Below, in pieces: positions 1 through 5,489 of a DNA stretch of 5,489 nt. The translations under genes and the position numbers were made by a program. Below the pieces are notes generated by a model. It was not told the DNA's origin. It ran no database searches and saw only the letters and a program-made list of their open reading frames with translations. This stretch comes from an uncultured bacterium. Its GTDB lineage: Bacteria; Actinomycetota; Aquicultoria; SKW223. Within the stretch, counting starts at the first letter, position 1. Each line of letters starts with the position of its first letter. The stretch lies in contig CALIRS010000017.1 of assembly GCA_938042205.1 (NCBI GenBank), positions 1 to 5,489 of the forward strand, read 5' to 3'.

Positions 1-277
1 ATTTTTTACTCAATGCCAGTGCTACCGCTTCGCTTCCCAGCAATTTTAAAAGATAGTTAACAAATCTGCCAGTCCCATTCTCCACATTTTCTATAGACTT
101 CTCTGGTTCCGATGCTTCAACCAGAGAAGAACCAAAAAAGGTTTCAGATGCTGACCTCACTAATTCATCGTAATCCCGTGCGGAGCCTATCCTTCTTTTA
201 TCATCCTCAGACAAAAGAAGGTTTTCACGAGATTTTAAAACTCCACAAATAAACAAATATCGGCTGCTTCTATCCAT
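1..277 (-). CDS. ahaC: A/V-type ATPase subunit C, N-terminal part only
   Basis: This is the first 92 residues of a protein that runs off the left edge of the window; the family is usually about 350 residues. Subunit C (related to V-ATPase subunit d) is a funnel-shaped, all-helical protein that links the central stalk to the membrane K ring. What is visible is a helical, charged segment beginning MDRSSRYLFICGVLKSRENL, which fits the family's opening 'Y..ARVR..KS.LL' helix. The identification rests mainly on its place directly after subunit E, the normal E-C order. Its ATG overlaps the end of ahaE by 8 bases (ATGGATAG, 270-277), and GAGTGA lies just upstream inside ahaE, so translation is probably coupled. 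Sequence similarity alone would be weak evidence because subunit C diverges quickly. Confidence 0.82.
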   Translation of the reverse strand, partial: MDRSSRYLFICGVLKSRENLLLSEDDKRRIGSARDYDELVRSASETFFGSSLVEASEPEKSIENVENGTGRFVNYLLKLLGSEAVALALSKK

Positions 278-872
278 GATCACTCTTGAGTAATCTAAGA
301 ATTTCTTTCTCTAACTCTGGACCTTCTTCTTGAAGCGTTTCTTTTACAGATATTAAGATCCGGTATCCATCTCCAGCCAGTTCGATATCAGCGCCTGTCG
401 CCTCTGAGACACCAAGTCTGTAATCTCCTCTCCGCCCTTTTTCTTTAGCTTTCATATTAAGCTTTTTTATGAAAGACTTGTGAGCAATTTCTCGCAGATT
501 GCTTGAGAATAATACTTCTTCATCGCCCCTACTTCCCGAATTTATCACTGCGTTAATAAGGAAATTCTCTAACAAATCTTTTTCAAGATGAAAAAATTTC
601 TGAAGCGCCTGTTCAAAAACTGTAGTTAAGATCTTTCTTTCCAGGTCAGAAATCTCTCTCAAACTTTCAAGCTGAGCTTGAGAAATTGTAGTTCTTATTA
701 ATCTTTCGGCTTCCTCATTTGCTTTTTGTACCAGCTCAGCTGTCAACCTCTCAGCTTCATTTCTTGCCTCCTGTATTGCTTTAGCTTTCTGCTCCTTTGC
801 TTCTTCGATAATTCTCTTAGCTTCAGATTCGGCATCTTCAATTACCTTCTTTTTTATTTGTTCAATACCCAA
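270..872 (-). CDS. ahaE: A/V-type ATPase subunit E (peripheral stalk)
   Basis: Subunit E pairs with subunit H to form the peripheral stalks that tie the A3B3 head to subunit I. The 200-residue product has the family layout: a long charged N-terminal coiled coil (about residues 1-75, rich in E, K, A and R, including GIEQIKKKVIEDAESEAKRI), then a globular C-terminal domain (about 85-200) that caps the stalk at the catalytic head. I chose the TTG at 872-870. It gives the usual family start M-G-I-E-Q and has GGAGTGGT at 884-877 just upstream. A GTG at 890 would add six hydrophobic residues (FGVVLL) ahead of the coiled coil and would place this ribosome binding site inside the gene. The gene follows ahaK after 30 bases and overlaps ahaC by 8 bases. 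The length is normal and no defect is seen. Confidence 0.93.
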   Translation of the reverse strand: MGIEQIKKKVIEDAESEAKRIIEEAKEQKAKAIQEARNEAERLTAELVQKANEEAERLIRTTISQAQLESLREISDLERKILTTVFEQALQKFFHLEKDLLENFLINAVINSGSRGDEEVLFSSNLREIAHKSFIKKLNMKAKEKGRRGDYRLGVSEATGADIELAGDGYRILISVKETLQEEGPELEKEILRLLKSDHG

Positions 873-876
873 AAGA

Positions 877-884
877 ACCACTCC
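877..884 (-). promoter_or_regulatory. Ribosome binding site for ahaE (decides a TTG start)
   Basis: GGAGTGGT resembles the GGAGGTGATC complement of the 16S rRNA 3' end. Its GGAG core is 8 bases from the TTG at 872. This spacing supports TTG as the start rather than the GTG at 890, which has no such motif upstream. Confidence 0.6.
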
Positions 885-902
885 GAACACAAAATAGTCA
901 AG

Positions 903-1373
903 CTAAAGCGAAGCTCTTGCTGCAAGAAGGTAAAAAATTCCTATTACTAGAGACGTTACTGCATACGTCTCTACAAGGGCTGGAAAAATTACAGCCTTTC
1001 CAATTTGCTCTCCTCTTCTTGCAATAAACTGAATTGCTGCCTGTGAAGCCCATCCCTGTGCAATTGCTGAAAAACACTCACCTAAAGCTACTACTATGCA
1101 GGCAGCAAACACATTTAGTCCTGTACCTACAGGTATTTTGGGAGCCCCTGCCAGATTAAAAAACACCCAGACAAGCATAGCTGTAATGAATCCGTAAAAG
1201 CCTTGAGTTCCAGGAAGCACTGTTAAAATCAACACCGAGCCAAATTTATCTGGTTCTTCAGAAAGTACTCCTGTTCCTGTCTGTGAAGCCCTTGCAACAC
1301 CAATGGCAGAACCAATAGCACCTCCAGCAGCAGCTATACTGCCCCCTAATAATGCCCATTGAATTCCTTCCAT
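903..1373 (-). CDS. ahaK: A/V-type ATPase subunit K, duplicated 16-kDa proteolipid of the rotor ring
   Basis: This 156-residue membrane protein forms the rotating c-ring that carries ions through the ATPase. It has four membrane helices (about 5-27, 47-73, 85-107, 126-150) in two fused hairpins, unlike the roughly 75-residue single-hairpin proteolipids. Hairpin one contains PDKFG and LPGTQGFYGF; hairpin two contains IAQG and LVETYAV. Only helix 4 has the ion-binding carboxylate (Glu135); helix 2 has Gln57 at the equivalent place. Aligned by eye with Enterococcus hirae NtpK, also 156 residues, its Na+ ligands L61, T64, Q65, Q110 and E139 correspond to Leu53, Thr56, Gln57, Gln106 and Glu135 here, so Na+ coupling is inferred. 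An extra acidic residue, Glu99, lies in helix 3. The start has a strong ribosome binding site that overlaps the ahaI stop, fitting the high copy number needed for a ring. Confidence 0.96.
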   Translation of the reverse strand: MEGIQWALLGGSIAAAGGAIGSAIGVARASQTGTGVLSEEPDKFGSVLILTVLPGTQGFYGFITAMLVWVFFNLAGAPKIPVGTGLNVFAACIVVALGECFSAIAQGWASQAAIQFIARRGEQIGKAVIFPALVETYAVTSLVIGIFYLLAARASL

Positions 1374-1376
1374 CTG

Positions 1377-3362
1377 CTACCTCCTTTCTTCAACTAACTT
1401 TACGTACTTCTCCTGCCACGAAAGCGGCTCAAAAGATTTACCGCCGTCGGCGTAAAACTGTTTGAAAAATTCTACATATTGTAACCTCAAAGGGTGAACA
1501 AATGAACTGATTAAATTCATGGCTAAGTTAAAGATATGACCAAATATGAGAATTATTACTGCAAATATGCCTCCAGCGATATAACCGAGCATATCAATAG
1601 AAATACCTGCCAGAACATTGATAGCCATTCCGATAAGCCCGCTGGTAAGCCCGAGAGCCATCAACCTGGCGTAAGAAACCACATCCCCAACGTAAGAAGA
1701 CATCCCGTAAAGATTGTAAAGACCTGAGAATATTCTCCTGATGAAACCTGTCCCGAGCCCTGCCGAAAAGAAAACGATAAGTACAGCTCCAGCGATTAAC
1801 ATTTTCTCCGAAATTGCACCAACAGGCCCAAAAACTCCTTTGTAATCAGAAAGATAGGATGCCGCCCAGCCAGTTGCCCCAACAAAAAGTATTACCTTAC
1901 CACTTTCTTCAAGTAAAGGAACTATTGTTCCTTCAACTTTTATGCGGTTATAAATCCCGGTAACAATCCCTATAATTAAATGTATGATTCCTAAAAGAAG
2001 ACTGATCACCAAGAAAAGGGTAACGTCATTCAAAGGATCCATTATCCTTAGTTTAAGCAAAGGTTCAGGCAAAATTGAAGGTTCAATAGAAAAGTAAGTA
2101 GCCGTAAGTACGCCAGAAATAAAAGCTGCCACGCCTCCCCAAAGGGCAATATGAGCAAAACTGAGAAGTGTTTTCTTAAGCTTTAAATATCTTAAACTAA
2201 GAAAGCCAAGTGTCATCAGTATAAATCCATAACCGGCATCATTTAAGCAGAGCCCAAAAAAAATCAAAAACCATGGTGAGAATAGAGGTGTTGGATCGAC
2301 CTCAGTCGCTGAAGGATAACCATACAGCTCAGTGATGAATTCCATAGGCTTTGTCCACCTTGAATTTTTAAGTTTTACAGGGGCATCGGTCCAGTTTTCT
2401 GGCTCAAAAATATCTGCATGAATATAGGGTCTTGAATTAAGATATTCTTTAAACCTTTCAATTTCATTCTCAAGTATCCATCCTGAAAAGAGAGTCGCCT
2501 TTTGGGTTTCAATTGCATATCCCCTGGTTTGCTTTCTCTTCAGTTCACTTTCAAAATAATCAAGCGCAATCTCTATATCCGGCAGGTAAACTGCATAAGA
2601 AGTCAAACGTTCCCTCAATTTGTCGATCTTATTAAATGTATCTTTTTTCTTCTTTTCCAGCTCTAATAAATAATCCCTAATTGACATGTCTAATTTCGCA
2701 CTTTCAGGTACTGTAACAAAAGCATCCGAAACCTGTTTAATCAATTTCTCAACCTCATCTACAGCTTCATAGTGGCAGATAGCAGCATAAGGAATGTCCC
2801 CATTTTTCCCCTCTTCCGGGACCAGAGGGAAAAACTCTGCAAGCTTAATATTTTCAGAAGCTTTTAATGTTTTTCTTTTGGTTGATTTCAAAAGAAAAAG
2901 ACAGACCTGAAAATGGCGTTTTGTTTGTTTAAAAGGAAGAATGTCAAACAGAGTTATTTTTTCTCCTGCAAAAACACCAAGGAGCGAAATCAACCCCTCG
3001 ATTTCTTCAAGATCTTTCTTTGCAGCAAGAATTTCCTCTTCAAGACCAGATACTTCTGTGTAGATTTTTTCTATATTTATATTTTGAGCACGCCTTATAA
3101 ACTCCTCTCTGTCAACTTCTATCCTGTCATCCTCAAGAAATTTAAGAAAGCCCTTTCGTGGTTGATATGTAGATAGGCTTTTGCGGATAAAACGCGCTCG
3201 GGCTATAATCTGCTCAAGCTCTTCGACTTCACTACGAACTGATTCATACTCTGAAATATTTTCGAAATGTAGTATTGAAAGCTCTCGCAGTTCCCCGAGA
3301 ACATTTTCACAATCTTCTTTGGAAACAATGAGGGTTACTTTCAGGCTTTTCTCAAGTCCCAT
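1377..3362 (-). CDS. ahaI: A/V-type ATPase subunit I (membrane stator, subunit a homologue)
   Basis: Subunit I is the membrane stator: it forms the two ion half-channels beside the K ring and anchors the peripheral stalks. The 661-residue length is normal. Residues 1-355 are the soluble cytoplasmic arm, with two coiled-coil stretches (about 40-125 and 200-255) around alpha/beta lobes. The membrane part begins at FSPWFLIFFGLCLNDAGYG (361-379) and holds about seven or eight helices to residue 620. The essential arginine is Arg566 in SYARLMALGL, codon 1667-1665. The late motif FVHPLRLQYVEFF (621-633) is also typical and adds Arg626 and Gln628 near the channel. The family usually has Gly or Ala before D-A-G-Y-G; here it is Asn374. 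The ATG lies 22 bases inside ahaH with only a weak AAGAA upstream, so initiation is probably coupled to ahaH translation. The gene ends 3 bases before the ahaK ATG. Confidence 0.96.
   Translation of the reverse strand: MGLEKSLKVTLIVSKEDCENVLGELRELSILHFENISEYESVRSEVEELEQIIARARFIRKSLSTYQPRKGFLKFLEDDRIEVDREEFIRRAQNINIEKIYTEVSGLEEEILAAKKDLEEIEGLISLLGVFAGEKITLFDILPFKQTKRHFQVCLFLLKSTKRKTLKASENIKLAEFFPLVPEEGKNGDIPYAAICHYEAVDEVEKLIKQVSDAFVTVPESAKLDMSIRDYLLELEKKKKDTFNKIDKLRERLTSYAVYLPDIEIALDYFESELKRKQTRGYAIETQKATLFSGWILENEIERFKEYLNSRPYIHADIFEPENWTDAPVKLKNSRWTKPMEFITELYGYPSATEVDPTPLFSPWFLIFFGLCLNDAGYGFILMTLGFLSLRYLKLKKTLLSFAHIALWGGVAAFISGVLTATYFSIEPSILPEPLLKLRIMDPLNDVTLFLVISLLLGIIHLIIGIVTGIYNRIKVEGTIVPLLEESGKVILFVGATGWAASYLSDYKGVFGPVGAISEKMLIAGAVLIVFFSAGLGTGFIRRIFSGLYNLYGMSSYVGDVVSYARLMALGLTSGLIGMAINVLAGISIDMLGYIAGGIFAVIILIFGHIFNLAMNLISSFVHPLRLQYVEFFKQFYADGGKSFEPLSWQEKYVKLVEERR
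1379..1385 (-). promoter_or_regulatory. Strong ribosome binding site for ahaK
   Basis: AGGAGGT lies 5 bases upstream of the ahaK ATG and overlaps the TAG stop of ahaI. It is the longest match to the anti-Shine-Dalgarno sequence in the window, consistent with more K than I being made from one transcript. Confidence 0.8.
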
Positions 3363-3673
3363 TTCTTAAGCAGCCATTCTACAACGAAATCTACAGCAGA
3401 ATCAAAATTTTTTCTTGATTTTTCCTCAATTCTTTTAAGCTCACCCTTAAGCGATTCCCGAGCAAGTTCTGCTTTCTTGCTGGCAATGCTGGCTGCTGAA
3501 GAACGTATCCGGTCTGATTCTTTTTTGGCTTTTATTCTTGCTTCTTCGAGAATGGCATCCTTTTCATCAGGTATAGTAGAAAGGATGTATTCTGCTTCTT
3601 CCCTTGCCCTGGCGATTATTTCTTCAGCTTTCTTTTCTACTTCTTTTAACTCTTTCAATCTTTGCTCAATCAT
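3341..3673 (-). CDS. ahaH: A/V-type ATPase subunit H (peripheral stalk)
   Basis: This 110-residue protein is almost entirely coiled coil, starting MIEQRLKELKEVEKKAEEII and ending with the amphipathic tail FVVEWLLKKWDL. That matches subunit H (called G, F or NtpF in other systems), which pairs with subunit E to make the peripheral stalks. A Pro in STIPDEKDA near residue 35 suggests a kink in the helix. I chose the ATG at 3673 because GTGAGGG (3687-3681) lies 7 bases upstream and the family begins at this helix. An upstream in-frame start at 3721 would add 16 non-helical residues and run into the preceding gene. The gene follows the LSm-like gene after 19 bases and overlaps ahaI by 22 bases. 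It is identified by architecture and position, since coiled coils carry little family-specific sequence. Confidence 0.88.
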   Translation of the reverse strand: MIEQRLKELKEVEKKAEEIIARAREEAEYILSTIPDEKDAILEEARIKAKKESDRIRSSAASIASKKAELARESLKGELKRIEEKSRKNFDSAVDFVVEWLLKKWDLRKA

Positions 3674-3680
3674 CGATAAA

Positions 3681-3687
3681 CCCTCAC
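3681..3687 (-). promoter_or_regulatory. Ribosome binding site for ahaH
   Basis: GTGAGGG sits 7 bases before the ATG at 3673, in the short gap after the LSm-like gene. It selects this ATG over the in-frame start at 3721. Confidence 0.6.
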
Positions 3688-3692
3688 TGTAA

Positions 3693-4628
3693 TTAGAATG
3701 AGAATGGCAATTTGATGCCAAATATTGCCACTACAGCAATTAATACTGCAATGACAGCTAAAATGACGATTATTATATCAAGTATCAGAGTGCCTATATC
3801 AATTCTTCTCTTAGGCACTTCCGCTGGTTTAGCTTCTTCTTTTTTGGAAAAATATGGTGATTTAGCAGCTTTTTGTGATTCTTCTGATATAGCCTTAAGA
3901 CGTGCTTGAACCTTTTTTGCCCTTTCGTTTTCAGCCGTTTCGATCGGCTTTTTTTCTATTGGTTTTTCGGTTACTCCTGCCGCTTTTTCAATCTTTTTCT
4001 CTACCTCTCCCGCTGCTACCCCTTCTATTTTTTCAGCCTCAGAACGTTTTTCAACGGGCATAACATCTTTTCTGGCAATCTCAGGTGGAATTCCTGCTTC
4101 AACTTCTTTTTCAACGCCAGTTGTTACTTCTTCCACAATTGCTTTCGTTTCTTCCGAAAGTTCGGGCTTTTCAACAGCTTCCTCTTTAGCAGTGACAATT
4201 GTTTCCGGTGCTGCTTCTTCAGGTTCACTTGTTTCTACTTGCTCAACTCCTTCAACTGAAGGCTTTACTTTCTCTTTAACTTCAATTTGTGGGGGTTGCA
4301 ACAACTCTTTTTCTATTTCTTTTACAGAAGAGACTGGTGTCTCCGTTAAGGCGCCTTTAGCCTTCTCTTCCTCGAGACGACGGGTTCGTTCTGCCTCAGT
4401 TTCACTGGATACAACTTTGATCGCCCCTATAGGTATTAATATTTCAGGAGAAAATATAGACTCCCCGGCATCCCTGATAGTAACTTCAGTAAGGATTATA
4501 AACTCCCCTTGCGGATCAAAACCTTTAAAAACACCTTCATATCTTCGGGAATCATCCCAGATAATCAAGTACTTCCCTTCGTCCGCTGCCTTTTTAATGA
4601 ACGATCTGTAAACACGTAACTGTGCCAT
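3693..4628 (-). CDS. LSm-like domain protein with long charged linker and C-terminal membrane anchor, function unknown
   Basis: This 311-residue protein is not a recognised ATPase subunit. Residues 3-74 look like a divergent LSm fold: an N-terminal helix (VYRSFIKKAADEG), then strands with YLIIWDDSRRYEGVFKGFD and FIILTEV, which resemble Sm motif 1 of archaeal Sm proteins. The Sm2 segment reads ILIPIGAIKVV and lacks the usual Arg-Gly-Asp/Asn RNA-contact motif. Residues about 75-275 are a low-complexity linker rich in Glu, Lys, Ala, Val and Pro, with a small repeat EKPIEKKPIE (221-230). Residues about 278-304 form one hydrophobic helix, preceded by KRR and followed by only a few residues. This predicts a tail-anchored protein with its LSm domain in the cytoplasm. 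The ATG at 4628 is chosen because GAGGTGA lies 5 bases upstream; an in-frame TTG at 4649 would swallow that site. It ends 19 bases before ahaH, so it is probably co-transcribed. A role in ATPase assembly or membrane RNA binding is speculation. Confidence 0.85.
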   Translation of the reverse strand: MAQLRVYRSFIKKAADEGKYLIIWDDSRRYEGVFKGFDPQGEFIILTEVTIRDAGESIFSPEILIPIGAIKVVSSETEAERTRRLEEEKAKGALTETPVSSVKEIEKELLQPPQIEVKEKVKPSVEGVEQVETSEPEEAAPETIVTAKEEAVEKPELSEETKAIVEEVTTGVEKEVEAGIPPEIARKDVMPVEKRSEAEKIEGVAAGEVEKKIEKAAGVTEKPIEKKPIETAENERAKKVQARLKAISEESQKAAKSPYFSKKEEAKPAEVPKRRIDIGTLILDIIIVILAVIAVLIAVVAIFGIKLPFSF

Positions 4629-4649
4629 TTGTGTCACCTCAAAACACAA
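4629..4649 (-). repeat. Inverted repeat (small hairpin) abutting the start codon
   Basis: On the coding strand TTGTGT (4649-4644) and ACACAA (4634-4629) are perfect complements separated by a 9-base loop, TTTGAGGTG. The second arm ends directly against the ATG. The stem is only 6 bp with two G-C pairs, so it may be chance. It could also affect ribosome access or be a protein-binding site. Confidence 0.4.
4634..4640 (-). promoter_or_regulatory. Ribosome binding site for the LSm-like gene
   Basis: GAGGTGA is an uninterrupted match to the anti-Shine-Dalgarno complement, 5 bases from the ATG at 4628. Its GAGGTG core lies in the loop of a predicted 6-bp hairpin (4629-4649). Confidence 0.75.
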
Positions 4650-4689
4650 TATTACTATAATTGAACACTATTTTACCGATTTTTCAATA
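4650..4689 (-). promoter_or_regulatory. Possible weak promoter region before the ATPase operon
   Basis: This AT-rich stretch lies between the DUF362 stop and the LSm-like gene. On the coding strand GGTAAAATAG (4677-4668) is a loose TATA-like element that would start a transcript with a short leader still containing the ribosome binding site. TTATAG (4660-4655) is also AT-rich but would start too close to the gene. Neither matches a consensus well, and read-through from the DUF362 gene is equally possible. No terminator hairpin with a T tract is seen here. Confidence 0.2.
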
Positions 4690-5489
4690 TCACCTGCTTA
4701 AAAGCTTAAGCAACCATGGATAATTGAGAATCACAGCATTTGCACTGCAAAGTTCATCACAACAATAACAGCGAATACACGCGCTGTCATCTTTCAGATA
4801 AGGATAGCCTCTTTCATCCCTTCCAATTGCTTGCGCCGGACAGCTGCGAAAACATTCATAACATTTTGTGCATTTACCTCTATCAAAATCCACATAAGCA
4901 GTAAGAAACCTGCTAGCAAGGTCGAAGATCTTAGCTCTTGTTGCTGTCGATCTCTTCTGGGGAAGTTCAAAACCTTTTATCTGAAGATTATCACCCAATA
5001 CTTTTCTTTTGGAAGGATCTACTAAACCTCTTGTTTTTGAAGAAACCACTGTATAAAGACGTCTTTCATCAAGAGATGCTGATTCTGAAAGGAAGGCGTC
5101 GATTTCGAAGGGATTATCACTAATACCAATAAACCCCGCATGAAATGCTTTTCCCGAAGAAGGCCCTTCTCCATCCATTGCTTCAACAGCATCCACAAGA
5201 TTTATTTTAGGATTTATATATTTTGCAAGATCAATCAGCATGTCCGCAAAATACACAGGGTCTTTAAAACGCAGGTGACATTGAGCTTTCATTATCCCGG
5301 GCACAAATCCGAAAAGAATTTTACCCGCGCACGTAATACCCATAAATCCATGTGTCTTTAACTTGGGAAGATTAACTATCAGGTCAAATGAAGTGGCAGC
5401 CTTTGCAATTTTAAGCCGGGCATTGAGTTTCCCCCCGATGTTTTCCTCATAAGTTTCACTGTCAAAAAAAATGGGTTCAATTTTTTCAT
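4690..5489 (-). CDS. DUF362 domain protein with C-terminal two-cluster 4Fe-4S ferredoxin domain, N-terminus cut by window edge
   Basis: The reading frame is open to the right edge and gives 265 C-terminal residues, so the ATG at 5343 is internal. The visible part opens with the DUF362 core: FDLIVNLPKLKTHGF, then GKILFGFVPG, a His in QCHLRF, and DAVEAMDGEGPSSG, a close match to the family's D-A-(x)-(x)-A-M-(E/D)-G-x-G-P signature. The C-terminal part is a ferredoxin domain with two C-x2-C-x2-C-x3-C motifs: CTKCYECFRSCP (codons 4872-4837) and CIRCYCCDELC (4779-4747). The second motif has an extra Cys and lacks the usual Pro after its last Cys. The family is iron-sulphur, probably redox-linked and cytoplasmic, but its reaction is unknown. 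It is on the same strand, 61 bases upstream of the LSm-like gene; a functional link to the ATPase is not shown. Confidence 0.9.
   Translation of the reverse strand, partial: EKIEPIFFDSETYEENIGGKLNARLKIAKAATSFDLIVNLPKLKTHGFMGITCAGKILFGFVPGIMKAQCHLRFKDPVYFADMLIDLAKYINPKINLVDAVEAMDGEGPSSGKAFHAGFIGISDNPFEIDAFLSESASLDERRLYTVVSSKTRGLVDPSKRKVLGDNLQIKGFELPQKRSTATRAKIFDLASRFLTAYVDFDRGKCTKCYECFRSCPAQAIGRDERGYPYLKDDSACIRCYCCDELCSANAVILNYPWLLKLLSR

Noticed and set aside
885..890. GTG at 890 as the ahaE start
   Set aside because: It would add FGVVLL, a hydrophobic stretch foreign to the family, and place the GGAGTGGT motif inside the gene; the TTG at 872 fits better.
726..950. Plus-strand reading frames over ahaE, ahaK, ahaI and ahaH
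   Set aside because: They lie antisense to well-supported genes, have compositions typical of complementary-strand shadows (rich in F, L, S and C) and show no family motifs.
3900..4400. Tandem repeat or CRISPR-like array in the linker region of the LSm-like gene
   Set aside because: The repetitive look comes from Glu/Lys/Ala codons; there are no regularly spaced identical units.
3712..4611. Plus-strand reading frames of 65 to 139 codons opposite the LSm-like gene
   Set aside because: They arise from the low-complexity Glu/Lys/Ala linker read in reverse, which produces long Ser- and Phe-rich frames. No ribosome binding site or domain supports them.
4650..4689. Terminator between the DUF362 gene and the LSm-like gene
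   Set aside because: No stable inverted repeat followed by a T tract is present; only AT-rich sequence is seen.
5341..5343. ATG at 5343 as the start of the DUF362 gene
   Set aside because: Upstream codons in the same frame are open to the window edge and encode the conserved segment DLIVNLPKLKTHGF, so this Met is internal.
5379..5489. ATG at the extreme right edge (5489) as a gene start
   Set aside because: It is in a different frame from the DUF362 gene and meets a stop after about 36 codons.

Overview
The window is almost entirely protein coding, with every supported gene on the minus strand, so it reads right to left. It holds the promoter-proximal part of an archaeal-type (A/V-type) rotary ATPase operon. 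The order is an LSm-like membrane-anchored protein, then subunits H, I, K, E and the start of C. A gene for a DUF362/ferredoxin protein lies just upstream. The genes for subunits F, A, B and D are expected beyond position 1 and cannot be seen here.

Organism: an anaerobic-type prokaryote with an A/V-ATPase, either an archaeon or one of the bacterial lineages with this enzyme. The H-I-K-E-C order occurs in both. The window is moderately AT-rich and its ribosome binding sites (GAGGTGA, AGGAGGT) fit both. The LSm-like domain leans slightly to Archaea. The double-hairpin K subunit with an LPGTQG motif resembles both bacterial V-type NtpK and some archaeal K proteins. I do not assign a phylum.

Layout: 4690-5489 is a DUF362 protein with two C-terminal 4Fe-4S motifs, cut at its N-terminus by the window edge. 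A 61-base gap (4629-4689) follows and may carry a weak promoter; it contains a small hairpin with the ribosome binding site in its loop. At 3693-4628 is a 311-residue protein made of an N-terminal LSm-like fold, about 200 residues of charged linker and one C-terminal membrane helix. The ATPase genes follow with short gaps or overlaps: H (3341-3673), I (1377-3362), K (903-1373), E (270-872) and C (1-277, partial).

How they work together: K forms the rotating membrane ring. I supplies the ion half-channels and the essential arginine. E and H form the peripheral stalks that hold the A3B3 head still, and C connects the central stalk to the ring. The K sequence keeps all residues known to bind Na+ in the Enterococcus hirae ring and has one ion-binding carboxylate per four helices, so a Na+-coupled enzyme is the best prediction. 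The most unusual item is the tail-anchored LSm-like protein, which appears to be the first gene of the operon and is not a known ATPase subunit.
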